From the NCBI GenBank assembly GCA_964484195.1, contig CAZAER010000009.1, positions 62,001 through 126,000 on the forward strand: 64,000 bases of DNA, given 5' to 3'. Origin of the DNA: JALHOP01 sp964484195. Lineage in GTDB: Bacteria; Myxococcota; XYA12-FULL-58-9; JALHOP01. Positions 42,310-51,143 of the stretch are shown here, piece by piece; the first letter of the stretch is position 1, and the number at the start of each line of letters is the position of its first letter. The position numbers and the translations under genes were made by a program. The notes under the pieces were generated by a model. That model had not been told where the DNA came from. It searched no databases and saw only the letters and a program-made list of their open reading frames with translations.

Positions 42310-44340
42310 TCATTCCGCGGTGACGAATTGCTCCGAGGTGATGACCACGGTGGCGTCTTCCGGGTTGCGCGCGCAACTCGAGAGGTCACGCGTATTGCTG
42401 CAACGGAAGATCACCGGCAGGGTCGCGACCTGTGCGATGCCGGGTTGCGTCAGGCGGTCGGCTGGTGCCTGGGTGAAAAACACGTAGATGTTGTTCACGC
42501 CGACGAAGTTCGGATCGTAGGAGCCGGTTTGCATCAGCTTGATGTTGCTGATGCGTACGTTATAGCAGTTGCGGTCCGCTATCGAGATCAGTGGGAACAC
42601 GCGCACCATCTCGTCGGGCAACAAGGTCTCCTCGACGCGCACGTCGATGTACGCGACCTCGCCGTTGGGGGCGCGGGCCGTGAGGCGGTAGGTGCCGCTG
42701 CCGTTGACGGCGACCGGAACCGCCGACCAGAACGGCGGGAAACGTGAGTGCGCATCGACCCAAGCGAGGGTGCCGGCAGCCGGGTCCCAGGTGAGATCCG
42801 CCTGGCCCGCTGCGATGTTGCCGGAGCCTTGCACGAAGGTGACGGCGCGTAGCTCGGGGGAGTTTTCCATCGACGCGATGGTGCGCAAGCCGATGGTGTC
42901 GATGCCGGTGCGGTAGCTCTCGATGCCGCGCACCGCCGACTCGTTGATGCGCGGATCGGTGTGCGCGAGCACCTCGTCGCCGTTCAAGACGCCGTCGGAG
43001 TCGAAGTCGAGCAGACGGTCGTTGGGGTTCGTCGGCAGAGTACCGCTCATGAACTCGACGAAGTCGGTGAGGCCGTCGCCGTCGGTGTCGGGTTTCGATG
43101 CCGAGGTCTCGATGATGCCCTCTTCGCAGTCGTTCAAGATATCGAGGTCGCTGTCGGGCAGCTCGCCGACGTCTTGCGGATTGGGGCACGACGACGGTCG
43201 GTCGAGCGGATCGAGCGGGTTCTTGTTGCTGCGTGATTCGATGCCGTCGCCGAGACCGTCGCCATCGGTGTCGGCGATGTACGGATCGGTGCCGATTTGG
43301 CCGACCTCTTGGGTGTCGGGTAGGCCGTCACCGTCGCTGTCGAGCTCGGGCCCCGCCGGCGAAATGCGAACGTTGCGATTGAACGCGAGGATGTCTTTGC
43401 GGACCAGGTTCACCGAGCCCGAGGCGATGGGGAGCTTGATGTCGACGAGGTTGGGACAGTTGTAGGTGCGCAGCGTGCCGTTACCGACCGTCCTGATGTT
43501 CTGGTAGATGTTGGACGCCAACGCGAACTGGTCGTCGTAGTAAGTGGGGCTCGGCGCCGCGCCAAGCACGCACTCGGTCGCGCAGTAGAGATCGCCCGCG
43601 AGGTTCATGCAGTCGCACGCCGGCGGGGTCGTCTGCGGCAGATAACAATTGTACGATTGGTTGACGCCCTGATCGATCGTCGAAGGTCCGAAGTACAACA
43701 GGCCGATGTTGAGCTGGAACTCGAGGGCGCCGTAGTCGTAGACGAGGTCACGCAGGTGCGCGACCATCGACGCGATCTCCGGCGTGTCGATGGCTGGGTC
43801 CGGCGGGCCGGCGACAAGCAAGTAAACGACGTAGCGCGTGCGCAAGACGTCGCCTGGGGCCGAGCGTGAGACGTCCGCTGAAATGAACGCCTCCGCGGTG
43901 GTGATGGCGGTCGTGAGATCGCGTCGGTCTTCGCTGGGGGTCACGCGCAGCTGGGCTTCGGCGAGGGCGATCAAATCTTGATCTTGTGGACGCAAGAACT
44001 GCTGTCCGACCGTGTCGGGGAAGGCGCGCGCCGACGAGTTGAAGCCGACGAAGCCGAACGACACGTGCAGCTGATTGCGGTTGGCTTGCACCAACGCATC
44101 GATGCCGTTGGGGCCGTCGATGAGGCGCTGATCGGGATCGGCCGTGCGCATCTCGTTGGAGGTGTCGACGACGAAGAGGACTTTCACCGGAAATTGCGAG
44201 CCGCTGGTGTTCTCCGAACAGACTTCGCCGGCCAAGGCGATGCGGTCGGGAATCAGCGGGTTCTTGCCGTTTTGGACGTAGAGGTCCGAACCGGTGCATC
44301 CCAGTGCGAACAACAGGGCGAGGGGAGCGAAACGCTTCAC
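42310..44340 (-). CDS. Lipoprotein with vWA-like domain and TSP3 calcium repeats
   Basis: 676 aa from GTG 44340 (KRFAPLALLFALGC, lipobox ALGC). Residues 50-250 form a vWA-like domain: VKVLFVVDTSNEM with a MIDAS-type DxSxx, then regular alternating strands and helices. Cys-rich segment CDCMNLAGDLYCATECV follows. A TSP3 block (DSDGDGLPDTQEVGQ, DTDGDGLGDGIE, DTDGDGLTDFVE, DFDSDGVLNGDE) precedes a beta-sandwich C-terminus. Outer-membrane surface protein likely. Divergent from the propeller-like lipoprotein at 44422 with 81 bases between; both share calcium-repeat style and may interact. Confidence 0.85.
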   Translation of the reverse strand: MKRFAPLALLFALGCTGSDLYVQNGKNPLIPDRIALAGEVCSENTSGSQFPVKVLFVVDTSNEMRTADPDQRLIDGPNGIDALVQANRNQLHVSFGFVGFNSSARAFPDTVGQQFLRPQDQDLIALAEAQLRVTPSEDRRDLTTAITTAEAFISADVSRSAPGDVLRTRYVVYLLVAGPPDPAIDTPEIASMVAHLRDLVYDYGALEFQLNIGLLYFGPSTIDQGVNQSYNCYLPQTTPPACDCMNLAGDLYCATECVLGAAPSPTYYDDQFALASNIYQNIRTVGNGTLRTYNCPNLVDIKLPIASGSVNLVRKDILAFNRNVRISPAGPELDSDGDGLPDTQEVGQIGTDPYIADTDGDGLGDGIESRSNKNPLDPLDRPSSCPNPQDVGELPDSDLDILNDCEEGIIETSASKPDTDGDGLTDFVEFMSGTLPTNPNDRLLDFDSDGVLNGDEVLAHTDPRINESAVRGIESYRTGIDTIGLRTIASMENSPELRAVTFVQGSGNIAAGQADLTWDPAAGTLAWVDAHSRFPPFWSAVPVAVNGSGTYRLTARAPNGEVAYIDVRVEETLLPDEMVRVFPLISIADRNCYNVRISNIKLMQTGSYDPNFVGVNNIYVFFTQAPADRLTQPGIAQVATLPVIFRCSNTRDLSSCARNPEDATVVITSEQFVTAE

Positions 44341-44421
44341 GATGTCCCGAGTGTACCACGCGTACCGAAATACACACGAGCGACGTTGGTGCAGGCGCGC
44401 GGGGTCGGCTAAGCTCGCGAG

Positions 44422-46224
44422 ATGTTCCGGCGATCCCCCGTTCTCCTCGGTTTGACCGCGGCCGCGCTCCTTCTCGCGCAGTGCCGTAACAACAACCGAA
44501 CCGTCACCGAAGATTTCACGACCCGCGAGCCCCGGTGGCACTTCGTTCGTCAGGGCCACCCGGCAGGTGACACCACCTTCACCGGGACCTACGGCAATTC
44601 GATGAACGAGCTCTTCGTCGTCGGCTGGGGCGGCTCCATCCTCACGAATCGCACCGGCGCCTGGGAGCGCATGACCTCGCCCACGAAGGTGAACCTCACC
44701 GCCATCACGGGCGTCGAGAACGGCAGTGTGTTCGGCTTGCCCGCGGCGCACGGTGAGATGGTCGCGGTCGGCTGGCACGGCACCATCCTGCACTACCACC
44801 CGAATCCCGACGCCGATCCGCTCACCGAAGACGGGGTTTGGACCGTGGTCGCGAGCGCCGGTGATCCGACGAGTGGCCAGCTCGCCGAGGCGACGGCGCA
44901 GAGCCTGCCGGTCTTCGCTCCGCTATTGCGGCCTGACCCGGCGTGCCCGGATACCGATGGCGACGGCCGTGGGGACGACGGTGACGATGACGGCTGGATC
45001 GGCAACACCGGCGGGTTGCCGCACATCTGCATCGGCGGCGCGACCAACAACTGCGACGACAATTGCCGCATCGTCGCCAACGGCAACCAGCGCCCGCTCA
45101 CCGATTCGACCGGCACCGGCTGTGTTGGTCCAGGCTCGGTCCCCGACCTCTCACGCGATCAGGTCGACAATGACGGCGACGGCGTCGGCCTCACTTGCGA
45201 CGACGACGATTTCGCCCCCGGCTATACGCCACGCTTCCAGGCGCACCTCTTCTCGGTGTGGATGCGCGCGAACGGCAACAACCTGCGGGTCATCGCCGTC
45301 GGCCAGCAAGGCGCGCTCGCCGACTTCTCCGGCCTCTCCGCCGGCGCGTTGCCTTCCGGCATGATGCAGCCGGTGACCGCGACCGGTGCTTGGGAAGCCC
45401 AGCTGAACCTCGGCTTCCGCTTCGTCGACGATTGCGACGCAGCGACCCCGGCCGGTCAGGCCTGTGACAACGGCCGCTTGCCGCCGACCTGCCAAGCGCA
45501 GTGCAACCCGATCAAGACGACCTGCACCTGTCCGGTCGCCCAAGGCCAATGCTGCGATACGGGTGCCAGCACCGGCGCCTCGGGACCCGATGGCCCGGCG
45601 GCGAACGCTTGCAACGCCGGCACCGGCAATTGTTCGGTCCTTTGCCCGAACTGCTTCCGCCACCTCGAAGAGACCCTGCGCAGCGTCACCGTCGACAACA
45701 ACACCATCGCTGCGGTCGGCGCGAGCGGCACCATCGTTTATGGCGACGTCAATGACGTGAACCTCACCTGGAGCGCGCCGAGCTGCCCGGATCCGCCAGC
45801 GCCCTATGACGAGAGGCCGTTGCTCACCGCGGTGCGCGCCGCGGGCGGTGCCTTCCAGATCATTGGCGCGGCGGGCTCCATCTTCCGTGGCACCGATGGC
45901 GGCGGTTGTGACCTCGCGTCACGCCTCGGGGCGCCCAAGGGTTTTCTCTCGGCACTCTTCCCGACCGGCGGTGACAGCTCGTTCATCGTCGGCGACGAGG
46001 GCGTCCTGGTGCAGCAGCAGGGCGGCACCCTGACCCCCATCCCGACCAACACCGATCAGAATTTCTTCGCGATTTGGCGGACCTTCTCGCCTCTCACCGA
46101 CGACGAGATCCTCTCGACCGGGCAGCGCCTCGAGGATCTCGACCCGGAGGTGCCACGCCCCGATGTACAGCGTTTTTGGCTCATTGGAGCGGGGGGGACG
46201 ATCATCCAGGCCACGTTGTTCTGA
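44422..46224 (+). CDS. Lipoprotein with beta-propeller-like GxG repeats
   Basis: 600 aa. Lipobox LLAQC at residues 17-21. Repeated motifs of the type VVGWGGSILTNRTGAWERM, VAVGWHGTILHY, VIAVGQQGALADF, IAAVGASGTIVYGDV, IIGAAGSIFRG, FIVGDEGVLVQQ are spread along the protein: a seven-bladed-propeller or Kelch-like pattern seen in photosystem-assembly-like and myxobacterial proteins. Between them lie a TSP3-like DTDGDGRGDDGDDDG stretch and a Cys-rich insert (CQAQCNPIKTTCTCPV). Divergent from the vWA lipoprotein. Function unknown; surface sensor or adhesin is a guess. Confidence 0.75.
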   Translation: MFRRSPVLLGLTAAALLLAQCRNNNRTVTEDFTTREPRWHFVRQGHPAGDTTFTGTYGNSMNELFVVGWGGSILTNRTGAWERMTSPTKVNLTAITGVENGSVFGLPAAHGEMVAVGWHGTILHYHPNPDADPLTEDGVWTVVASAGDPTSGQLAEATAQSLPVFAPLLRPDPACPDTDGDGRGDDGDDDGWIGNTGGLPHICIGGATNNCDDNCRIVANGNQRPLTDSTGTGCVGPGSVPDLSRDQVDNDGDGVGLTCDDDDFAPGYTPRFQAHLFSVWMRANGNNLRVIAVGQQGALADFSGLSAGALPSGMMQPVTATGAWEAQLNLGFRFVDDCDAATPAGQACDNGRLPPTCQAQCNPIKTTCTCPVAQGQCCDTGASTGASGPDGPAANACNAGTGNCSVLCPNCFRHLEETLRSVTVDNNTIAAVGASGTIVYGDVNDVNLTWSAPSCPDPPAPYDERPLLTAVRAAGGAFQIIGAAGSIFRGTDGGGCDLASRLGAPKGFLSALFPTGGDSSFIVGDEGVLVQQQGGTLTPIPTNTDQNFFAIWRTFSPLTDDEILSTGQRLEDLDPEVPRPDVQRFWLIGAGGTIIQATLF

Positions 46225-46310
46225 GCCGATATTGACCTTTTGCTTCCCAGGGGGCTTAGCAGAGCAAGAACATGGCGTGGCCCTCCCACCTACGGTAAAC
46301 ACAGGTGGAC

Positions 46311-46338
46311 TTGGGTAAGCCTTCCATCACCCTACGTT
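46311..46338 (+). promoter_or_regulatory. Candidate housekeeping promoter for the small secreted protein
   Basis: TTGGGT, 16 bases, TACGTT: moderate matches to -35 and -10 in the 140-base gap, ending 27 bases before the ATG at 46365. A GAGGA ribosome-binding site follows at 46351-46355. The gap also has a TTGACC at about 46230 without a good partner. Confidence 0.35.
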
Positions 46339-46364
46339 AGGCCAACGCTCGAGGATCGAAGAAC

Positions 46365-46628
46365 ATGCGACGCATTTTAACGCTCATGTCGTTCATGGCC
46401 GTTCTCGCAACGGCCGTGCTTGCAGGTAGTTCCGTCGCCCATGCACAGGCGGCCGGCGGCTATCGCGGTCCCACGCGCGTCGACTTCGACGACCGTTTGA
46501 TCAAAGGACAAACCACCAAGGCTGACTCCGTCTACATCTACGACCGCCAGCAGATCGAAATCCGTTCGCTGGTCACCAAAGCGCGCACCTTCCGTCCGAA
46601 AATCGTCAAAAGCGTGTTCGAGGAGTAG
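46365..46628 (+). CDS. Small secreted protein upstream of the FHA/TonB-like gene
   Basis: 87 aa. Signal peptide (FMAVLATAVLAGSSVAHAQA) followed by a 58-residue mature domain with the conserved-looking TRVDFDDRLIKGQTTKADS and IEIRSLVTKARTF. A good ribosome-binding site (GAGGA) precedes ATG. Ends six bases before the FHA gene, so the pair is co-expressed. Small proteins of this kind are found just upstream of AgmX/PglI-domain genes in myxobacteria, which fits a periplasmic partner of that machine. No catalytic motif. Confidence 0.7.
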   Translation: MRRILTLMSFMAVLATAVLAGSSVAHAQAAGGYRGPTRVDFDDRLIKGQTTKADSVYIYDRQQIEIRSLVTKARTFRPKIVKSVFEE

Positions 46629-46634
46629 ACGAGT

Positions 46635-49166
46635 TTGGTGAACCGACCCGGCCCACTCCAAGTTCACATCTTTCGTGACGGCGAGTTCTTGGGCACCGAT
46701 GTCTTTGCCGAGCGGCAGATTGTCGTTGGGCGCGATCCGGATGAGGCAGACCTCGTCTTGGAATCGTCCCAAGTGTCACGCCGCCACGCCATCATCGAGA
46801 ACGAAGGCGGTCGCGTCACGGTTCGCGACGCCGGGAGCACCAACGGCGTCTTCCTGAACGCCGACAAGGTCGTGAATCCGGTCGAGGTCACGCGGCTCGA
46901 CGAGATCCGCATCGGCGAGTTCGCGCTCAAGCTGAAGTTCGCTTCGAAGAAGCCCGCCGGCGAAGAGTCGATCGTGGCGCCAGCTCCCGAGCGTCGCCCC
47001 GGCGATTCGACGCGCGAGATTCAGGCGCAATCGAAGAGCGGCGGCCCCGTGCTCTTGCCCCGCGAAGAGCGCACCGCGCCCGCCGCTGCGCAAGCCTCGT
47101 CGTCCCGTGGTGCTGCACGCGTCGAGGTCAATGCTCCGCGATCGCGGATGCCAGCGTCGGCCAGCGACCTCTCGGAGTTCGACGACGTCCCCGACGAGCC
47201 CAGCGACGATATCGGGCGCAGCGCGCCACGGGCCGAGTTCCGCAAACGCGACGAGCCGGTCGATCGCGACAAGCTCGGTGACATGCTCGCGGGTATCGGT
47301 ATCGCCGAGCCTGGCGTCAACGCGCCGACGACGGTGGATGCCTCGCCGTTGCCGATGGCGCGTGGCGACTCCGAGCCCAAGCGACGTGCCGGCAAGCCCG
47401 CGAAGGCCTCGGGCTACTCCGACTTGGGAGGAGATCTCGAGGGCGCCGACGCCCCGACGCGCACCAACATCAGCGGCTTCGATTCCGACGCGATGGACGA
47501 CCTGCCACGGCGCGACGAGTCGCGCGGCGTCAACGGCAAGTCGATGAACGGCGGTGGTCGCGCCTATCCGCATGCGCACGGCCCGGCGGTCGCGCGTGGC
47601 GACGTCGACCCCGAGTCGATTCCCTCGGCCGCGCCGGTGCAAGCGCGCGGCATGCCGAAGCCGCCGGACATGTTCGGCCTCGACAGCGATCCGATGTCGG
47701 CCTTCGAGCCGCACGCCGACGTCACCCACGAGGACGATCACGACGAGGACGATGACTACGTCCCGACCTATTCGCTCGCGCAGCACATTCTCGGCGACGA
47801 AGTGCCTCCGAAGCACGGGGTACCGCGCGTCGAGGTTCTCGCGGTGCGTGACGACGTCGTCGACAGCGTCGCGCTGCTCGCGCCCGGCGAATCGTACTGG
47901 GTCGGTCCCGAGTCCGGCATTGCTCGCCTCATGGCCAAGGCTGCCAACAAAGAAGGCGGGACGCCGTACAAGCCGGGCCCGCGCTTCGAGCTGGTCAAGC
48001 ACAAGCGTCCCGGTGAGGTCGAAGTCGAGTTCAAGAAGGACTCGCGCGGCATGGTGGTGCGCGGCGGCCGAAGTGTCGAGCTCGGCTCGGTCCAGGGCCG
48101 CCAAGGTCGCAAGCAAGTGCGGCGCGGTACCCAGATCATGGGCCTGTCGCGCGGCGAGATCGCTCAGGTCACCGACGGCCCGACCACTTACCACATCCGC
48201 CAGGTCATCGCTCCGGCACCGCTCCGCGATGACAGACCGTTCATCCAGCGCATCAAGCCCGAGAAGCTCCTGCTCACCTCGGCGACTTCCGCCCTCGTCA
48301 TCCACGTCGTCGTCATGGCGTTCATGACGCTCCTCGCCGGTCCGCCGGAGATGAAAGAGAAGATGAAGGAGGAGTTCGTCGAGGTCACCATCGAGCCCGA
48401 GATGAAGCTCGAGGAGCCGCCGAAGCCTCCTGAGCCTCCGCCACCCGAGCCGACACCGCCGGCCCCGACACCTCCGCCGGTGCCCGTGAAGCAGCCGAAG
48501 ATGAAGCAGCCGAAGGTTGCTGCCCAAGCGCCGGCTCCGCCGAACCCCGCTCCCGTGGGCGTTCTCGGCTTGCTCAACAAGACCGGCGCAACCCAGGCCC
48601 CTGGACCGGCCGCGGCCGTCGCGGCGATCTCGAACCTCGCAGCGGCGAAGAGCCCGAGCGGCTCGAGCGGCTACAAGGTGTCGGGTCTCATCGGCAAGCT
48701 GCCGACCTCCGATCTGTCGATCGGCGGCGGTGGCGGCGGCCCGATGACCAAGGGTGCAGCGGCCCTATTGCGCGGTGGTGGTGGCGGCGCCGGTGTCTTG
48801 AGCGGCAAACAGACCGGTCAGGTCCGCTCGCTCGTCACCAAGATGCCGCAGGGCATGCACGCGCAAGGTGGCTCGCTCGATCGCGAAGAGATCCAGAAGG
48901 TCGTCAACAAGCATATCGGCGAGATCCAACGCTGCTACGAGCGTGAGCTGCTCAAGACGCCGACCCTCGCCGGTAAGGTCACCATCGAGTGGGTCGTCGC
49001 GACCAGCGGCGCGGTCAAATCGTCGCGCCAAAAGGATGCGACGCTGCAATCGTCGGCGGCCGTCAACTGCATGCTCGCGTCGGTCAAAGGCTGGCAGTTC
49101 CCGCAGCCACGTGGCGGCGAGGTCGTCGTCAGTTATCCCTTCAATTTCGCTGCAATAGGCATGTGA
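46635..49166 (+). CDS. FHA-domain protein with TM helix and AgmX/PglI TonB-like C-terminus
   Basis: 843 aa from TTG 46635. FHA domain at about residues 15-95 (IVVGRDPDEADLVL, SQVSRRHAIIEN, DAGSTNGVFLN), able to bind phosphothreonine. A disordered acidic linker follows, then a second small beta domain near residues 400-520. One TM helix (SALVIHVVVMAFMTLL, about residue 560), a Pro-rich TonB-like spacer (PPEPPPPEPTPPAPTPPPV), and a C-terminal AgmX/PglI domain (HIGEIQRCYERELLKTP, GKVTIEWVVATSGAVKSS). Inner-membrane protein that could carry force or a signal from the cytoplasm to the envelope. In Myxococcus AgmX serves gliding. It may be a reader of the kinases in the window; that is inference. 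Confidence 0.88.
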   Translation: MVNRPGPLQVHIFRDGEFLGTDVFAERQIVVGRDPDEADLVLESSQVSRRHAIIENEGGRVTVRDAGSTNGVFLNADKVVNPVEVTRLDEIRIGEFALKLKFASKKPAGEESIVAPAPERRPGDSTREIQAQSKSGGPVLLPREERTAPAAAQASSSRGAARVEVNAPRSRMPASASDLSEFDDVPDEPSDDIGRSAPRAEFRKRDEPVDRDKLGDMLAGIGIAEPGVNAPTTVDASPLPMARGDSEPKRRAGKPAKASGYSDLGGDLEGADAPTRTNISGFDSDAMDDLPRRDESRGVNGKSMNGGGRAYPHAHGPAVARGDVDPESIPSAAPVQARGMPKPPDMFGLDSDPMSAFEPHADVTHEDDHDEDDDYVPTYSLAQHILGDEVPPKHGVPRVEVLAVRDDVVDSVALLAPGESYWVGPESGIARLMAKAANKEGGTPYKPGPRFELVKHKRPGEVEVEFKKDSRGMVVRGGRSVELGSVQGRQGRKQVRRGTQIMGLSRGEIAQVTDGPTTYHIRQVIAPAPLRDDRPFIQRIKPEKLLLTSATSALVIHVVVMAFMTLLAGPPEMKEKMKEEFVEVTIEPEMKLEEPPKPPEPPPPEPTPPAPTPPPVPVKQPKMKQPKVAAQAPAPPNPAPVGVLGLLNKTGATQAPGPAAAVAAISNLAAAKSPSGSSGYKVSGLIGKLPTSDLSIGGGGGGPMTKGAAALLRGGGGGAGVLSGKQTGQVRSLVTKMPQGMHAQGGSLDREEIQKVVNKHIGEIQRCYERELLKTPTLAGKVTIEWVVATSGAVKSSRQKDATLQSSAAVNCMLASVKGWQFPQPRGGEVVVSYPFNFAAIGM

Positions 49167-49211
49167 CGCCGCGGGGGCCCGACGGCCCTCGTCGCCCTCC
49201 GCTGCTGACCG

Positions 49212-50411
49212 CTATTGCGACAGGCGTACGAGGCGGGCGTCGAGCACGTGCTCGTACTCGGCGATCCTGGTCACCAGGTCCGCTGGCGGCTCGCCTCCCA
49301 GGCGGATGCGGGCGCTCGCAGCTTCGGCGCCGTCGAAGATGACGTTCTCGACCTCTTCGACGTTGATGTTGGACTCGCGCAACGAGCCGAGCACGTTCGC
49401 GAGGACACCGACGCGATCGAGATGGCGCACGTTGAGCTGCCACTGCGCCGGTGATTGCTTGCAAAGATTCACGCAATTGAGCGCCTGACCGGTGCGCGTG
49501 AACGTCGTGATGATGCGCACGGCTTCGCTGGCGACGGCGTTCTGTGCTTGCGCGGTGGAGGCGCCGATGTGCGGCGTCGCGAGCACCGACGGATCGCCGG
49601 CCAAGGCGTGCACGAATGGACCTTCTGCTGCCTGCGGCTCGCCGTCGAAGACGTCGGAGGCGTAACGCAGACCGCGGCTCTTCATCGCGGCGGTAACTGC
49701 TTGCTCGTCGACGATGCCGTCTCGCGCCATGTTGATGAGCATGGCGCGCTCGGGAAGCATCGCGAGGAATGCCGCGTTGATGCAGTGTTTGGTGCCTTCG
49801 GCATGCGCGACATGGATGCTGACGATGTCGCTCTTGGCGGCGAGAGTGAGGAGGTCGGGAGCGCGCGTGACCCCGAGCTCGGCGGCGACGTCATCGGTGA
49901 GAGACCGGGACCAAGCGACGACATTGAGGCCGAACGACGCCGCACGCGCGGCGACTTCGCGGCCGATCTGGCCGAGACCTACGATGCCGAGGGTCTTGCC
50001 GAAGATTCCGTCCGCCTTGGAGTACTCTTTCTTGTTCCACCGTCCGGCCGTGAGGTCGTTCGAAGCGCGGTGGACGCGGCGGTCGAGGCCGAGCATCAAG
50101 GCGAAGGTGAGCTCGGCGACCGCGATGGCGTTTTTGCCCGGACAGTTGGTGACGAACACCCCGCGCGAGCTCGCCGCAGCGACGTCGATGGTGTTGACGC
50201 CGGCGCCGGCCCGCACGATGAGCTGCAGGTTCTTGGCGTTGCGGATGACGTCGCCGGAAACCTTGCTCGAACGGACCACCAAGACGTCGTGATCCGCCAA
50301 AGCGGATAGGCCCTTGGCTCCCGCTTCGGGATCGTAGTCGACCGTGATTCCGGCGGCGGTGAGAGCGGTGGTTGCTTCTTTCTCGAGCTTGTCGGCGATC
50401 AGGACTTTCAC
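49212..50411 (-). CDS. serA: D-3-phosphoglycerate dehydrogenase
   Basis: 399 aa. 2-hydroxyacid dehydrogenase fold: VVRSSKVSGDVI, the active-site Arg/Glu/His in DGEPQAAEGPF and ATPHIGASTAQAQ, NAD-binding GIVGLGQIGREVA, and a C-terminal ACT domain (VRHLDRVGVLANVLGSLRESNINVEEVE) of about 75 residues. First step of serine synthesis from 3-phosphoglycerate; the ACT domain makes serine feedback inhibition likely. The start overlaps the stop of the receiver-PilZ gene by four bases (ATGA), so they are one transcript. Confidence 0.92.
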   Translation of the reverse strand: MKVLIADKLEKEATTALTAAGITVDYDPEAGAKGLSALADHDVLVVRSSKVSGDVIRNAKNLQLIVRAGAGVNTIDVAAASSRGVFVTNCPGKNAIAVAELTFALMLGLDRRVHRASNDLTAGRWNKKEYSKADGIFGKTLGIVGLGQIGREVAARAASFGLNVVAWSRSLTDDVAAELGVTRAPDLLTLAAKSDIVSIHVAHAEGTKHCINAAFLAMLPERAMLINMARDGIVDEQAVTAAMKSRGLRYASDVFDGEPQAAEGPFVHALAGDPSVLATPHIGASTAQAQNAVASEAVRIITTFTRTGQALNCVNLCKQSPAQWQLNVRHLDRVGVLANVLGSLRESNINVEEVENVIFDGAEAASARIRLGGEPPADLVTRIAEYEHVLDARLVRLSQ

Positions 50412-51106
50412 GCGCGCTTGTCCGCCTTGACCAAGCTCTGGATGTAGTCGACGAGACGTTTGTGCTCGGGACCCCAGAGGCGCTCGAATTGGATGCGGGC
50501 GAGCACCGGCGCGGGCTGCGTGCCCTCCACCTGCAGGATGCGGCTGCGCACGCGCAGTGGGCGCGACGCGCCGTCGGCGATCATCAAGTCGAACAGCTGT
50601 GACTCGTCGGGATGAACGGGATGCAGGGCGTCCATCGACATGCCGCCCTCGGAGAGGTCGCGGGTGCGGCCGACGAGGACGCCGTCAGCGCGGTAAACCT
50701 CGACGGTCACGTTGTGACGGTCGTGGCGGCGGAAGTGCATCTGGAAGCGATTCGACGCGGCCCGGAAGATCTCGGTGACTTCGACGGGCTGCGGAACGAA
50801 ATGCTGGAGCCCGAGCCGTGACAGCTTCTCCATGAGGGGCACGGAGAGCTCACGGTAAGTCGCGATGATCAGCAGATCGCCGGCGATGCGCTGCAGGCGC
50901 GGGATGATGTCGATGGTGTCCGGCCGGGTCATCTCGAGCGAGATCACCAGGAGCTGGGGCTGCTTGTCGGCGATGAGGTCGACGACGTCTTCACCGCTGT
51001 TGACGACCTGACGGATCTCCGCGAGGCGTTCGCAGGAATCGGCGATGGTCTGCGCCGTGTCGCGATTCGGATCCGCGACGACAAGGTGCTGCAACTTCGA
51101 CGGCAT
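50408..51106 (-). CDS. Degenerate receiver-like domain fused to PilZ
   Basis: 232 aa. Residues 8-115 look like a CheY-type receiver (LVVADPNRDTAQTIADSC, LLIIATYRELSVPLMEKL), but the phosphoacceptor strand reads LLVISLEMTRPD with no Asp at the expected position, so phosphorylation is unlikely. The C-terminal 115 residues are a PilZ domain with HFRRHDRHNV and TRDLSEGGMSM, good matches to the c-di-GMP-binding RxxxR and DxSxGG motifs. Cytoplasmic regulator. Translationally coupled to serA, a strange partner; a shared promoter rather than shared function is the simple explanation. Confidence 0.8.
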   Translation of the reverse strand: MPSKLQHLVVADPNRDTAQTIADSCERLAEIRQVVNSGEDVVDLIADKQPQLLVISLEMTRPDTIDIIPRLQRIAGDLLIIATYRELSVPLMEKLSRLGLQHFVPQPVEVTEIFRAASNRFQMHFRRHDRHNVTVEVYRADGVLVGRTRDLSEGGMSMDALHPVHPDESQLFDLMIADGASRPLRVRSRILQVEGTQPAPVLARIQFERLWGPEHKRLVDYIQSLVKADKRA

Positions 51107-51143
51107 GGCGTTGAGCTTCCCTCTCTCGCGCGCGAATTACAAG

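Noticed and set aside
44341..44799. Upstream extension of the vWA lipoprotein on the minus strand
   Set aside because: It would overlap the divergent propeller gene and would put a lipobox signal peptide in the middle of the protein. GTG 44340 gives a normal lipoprotein start.
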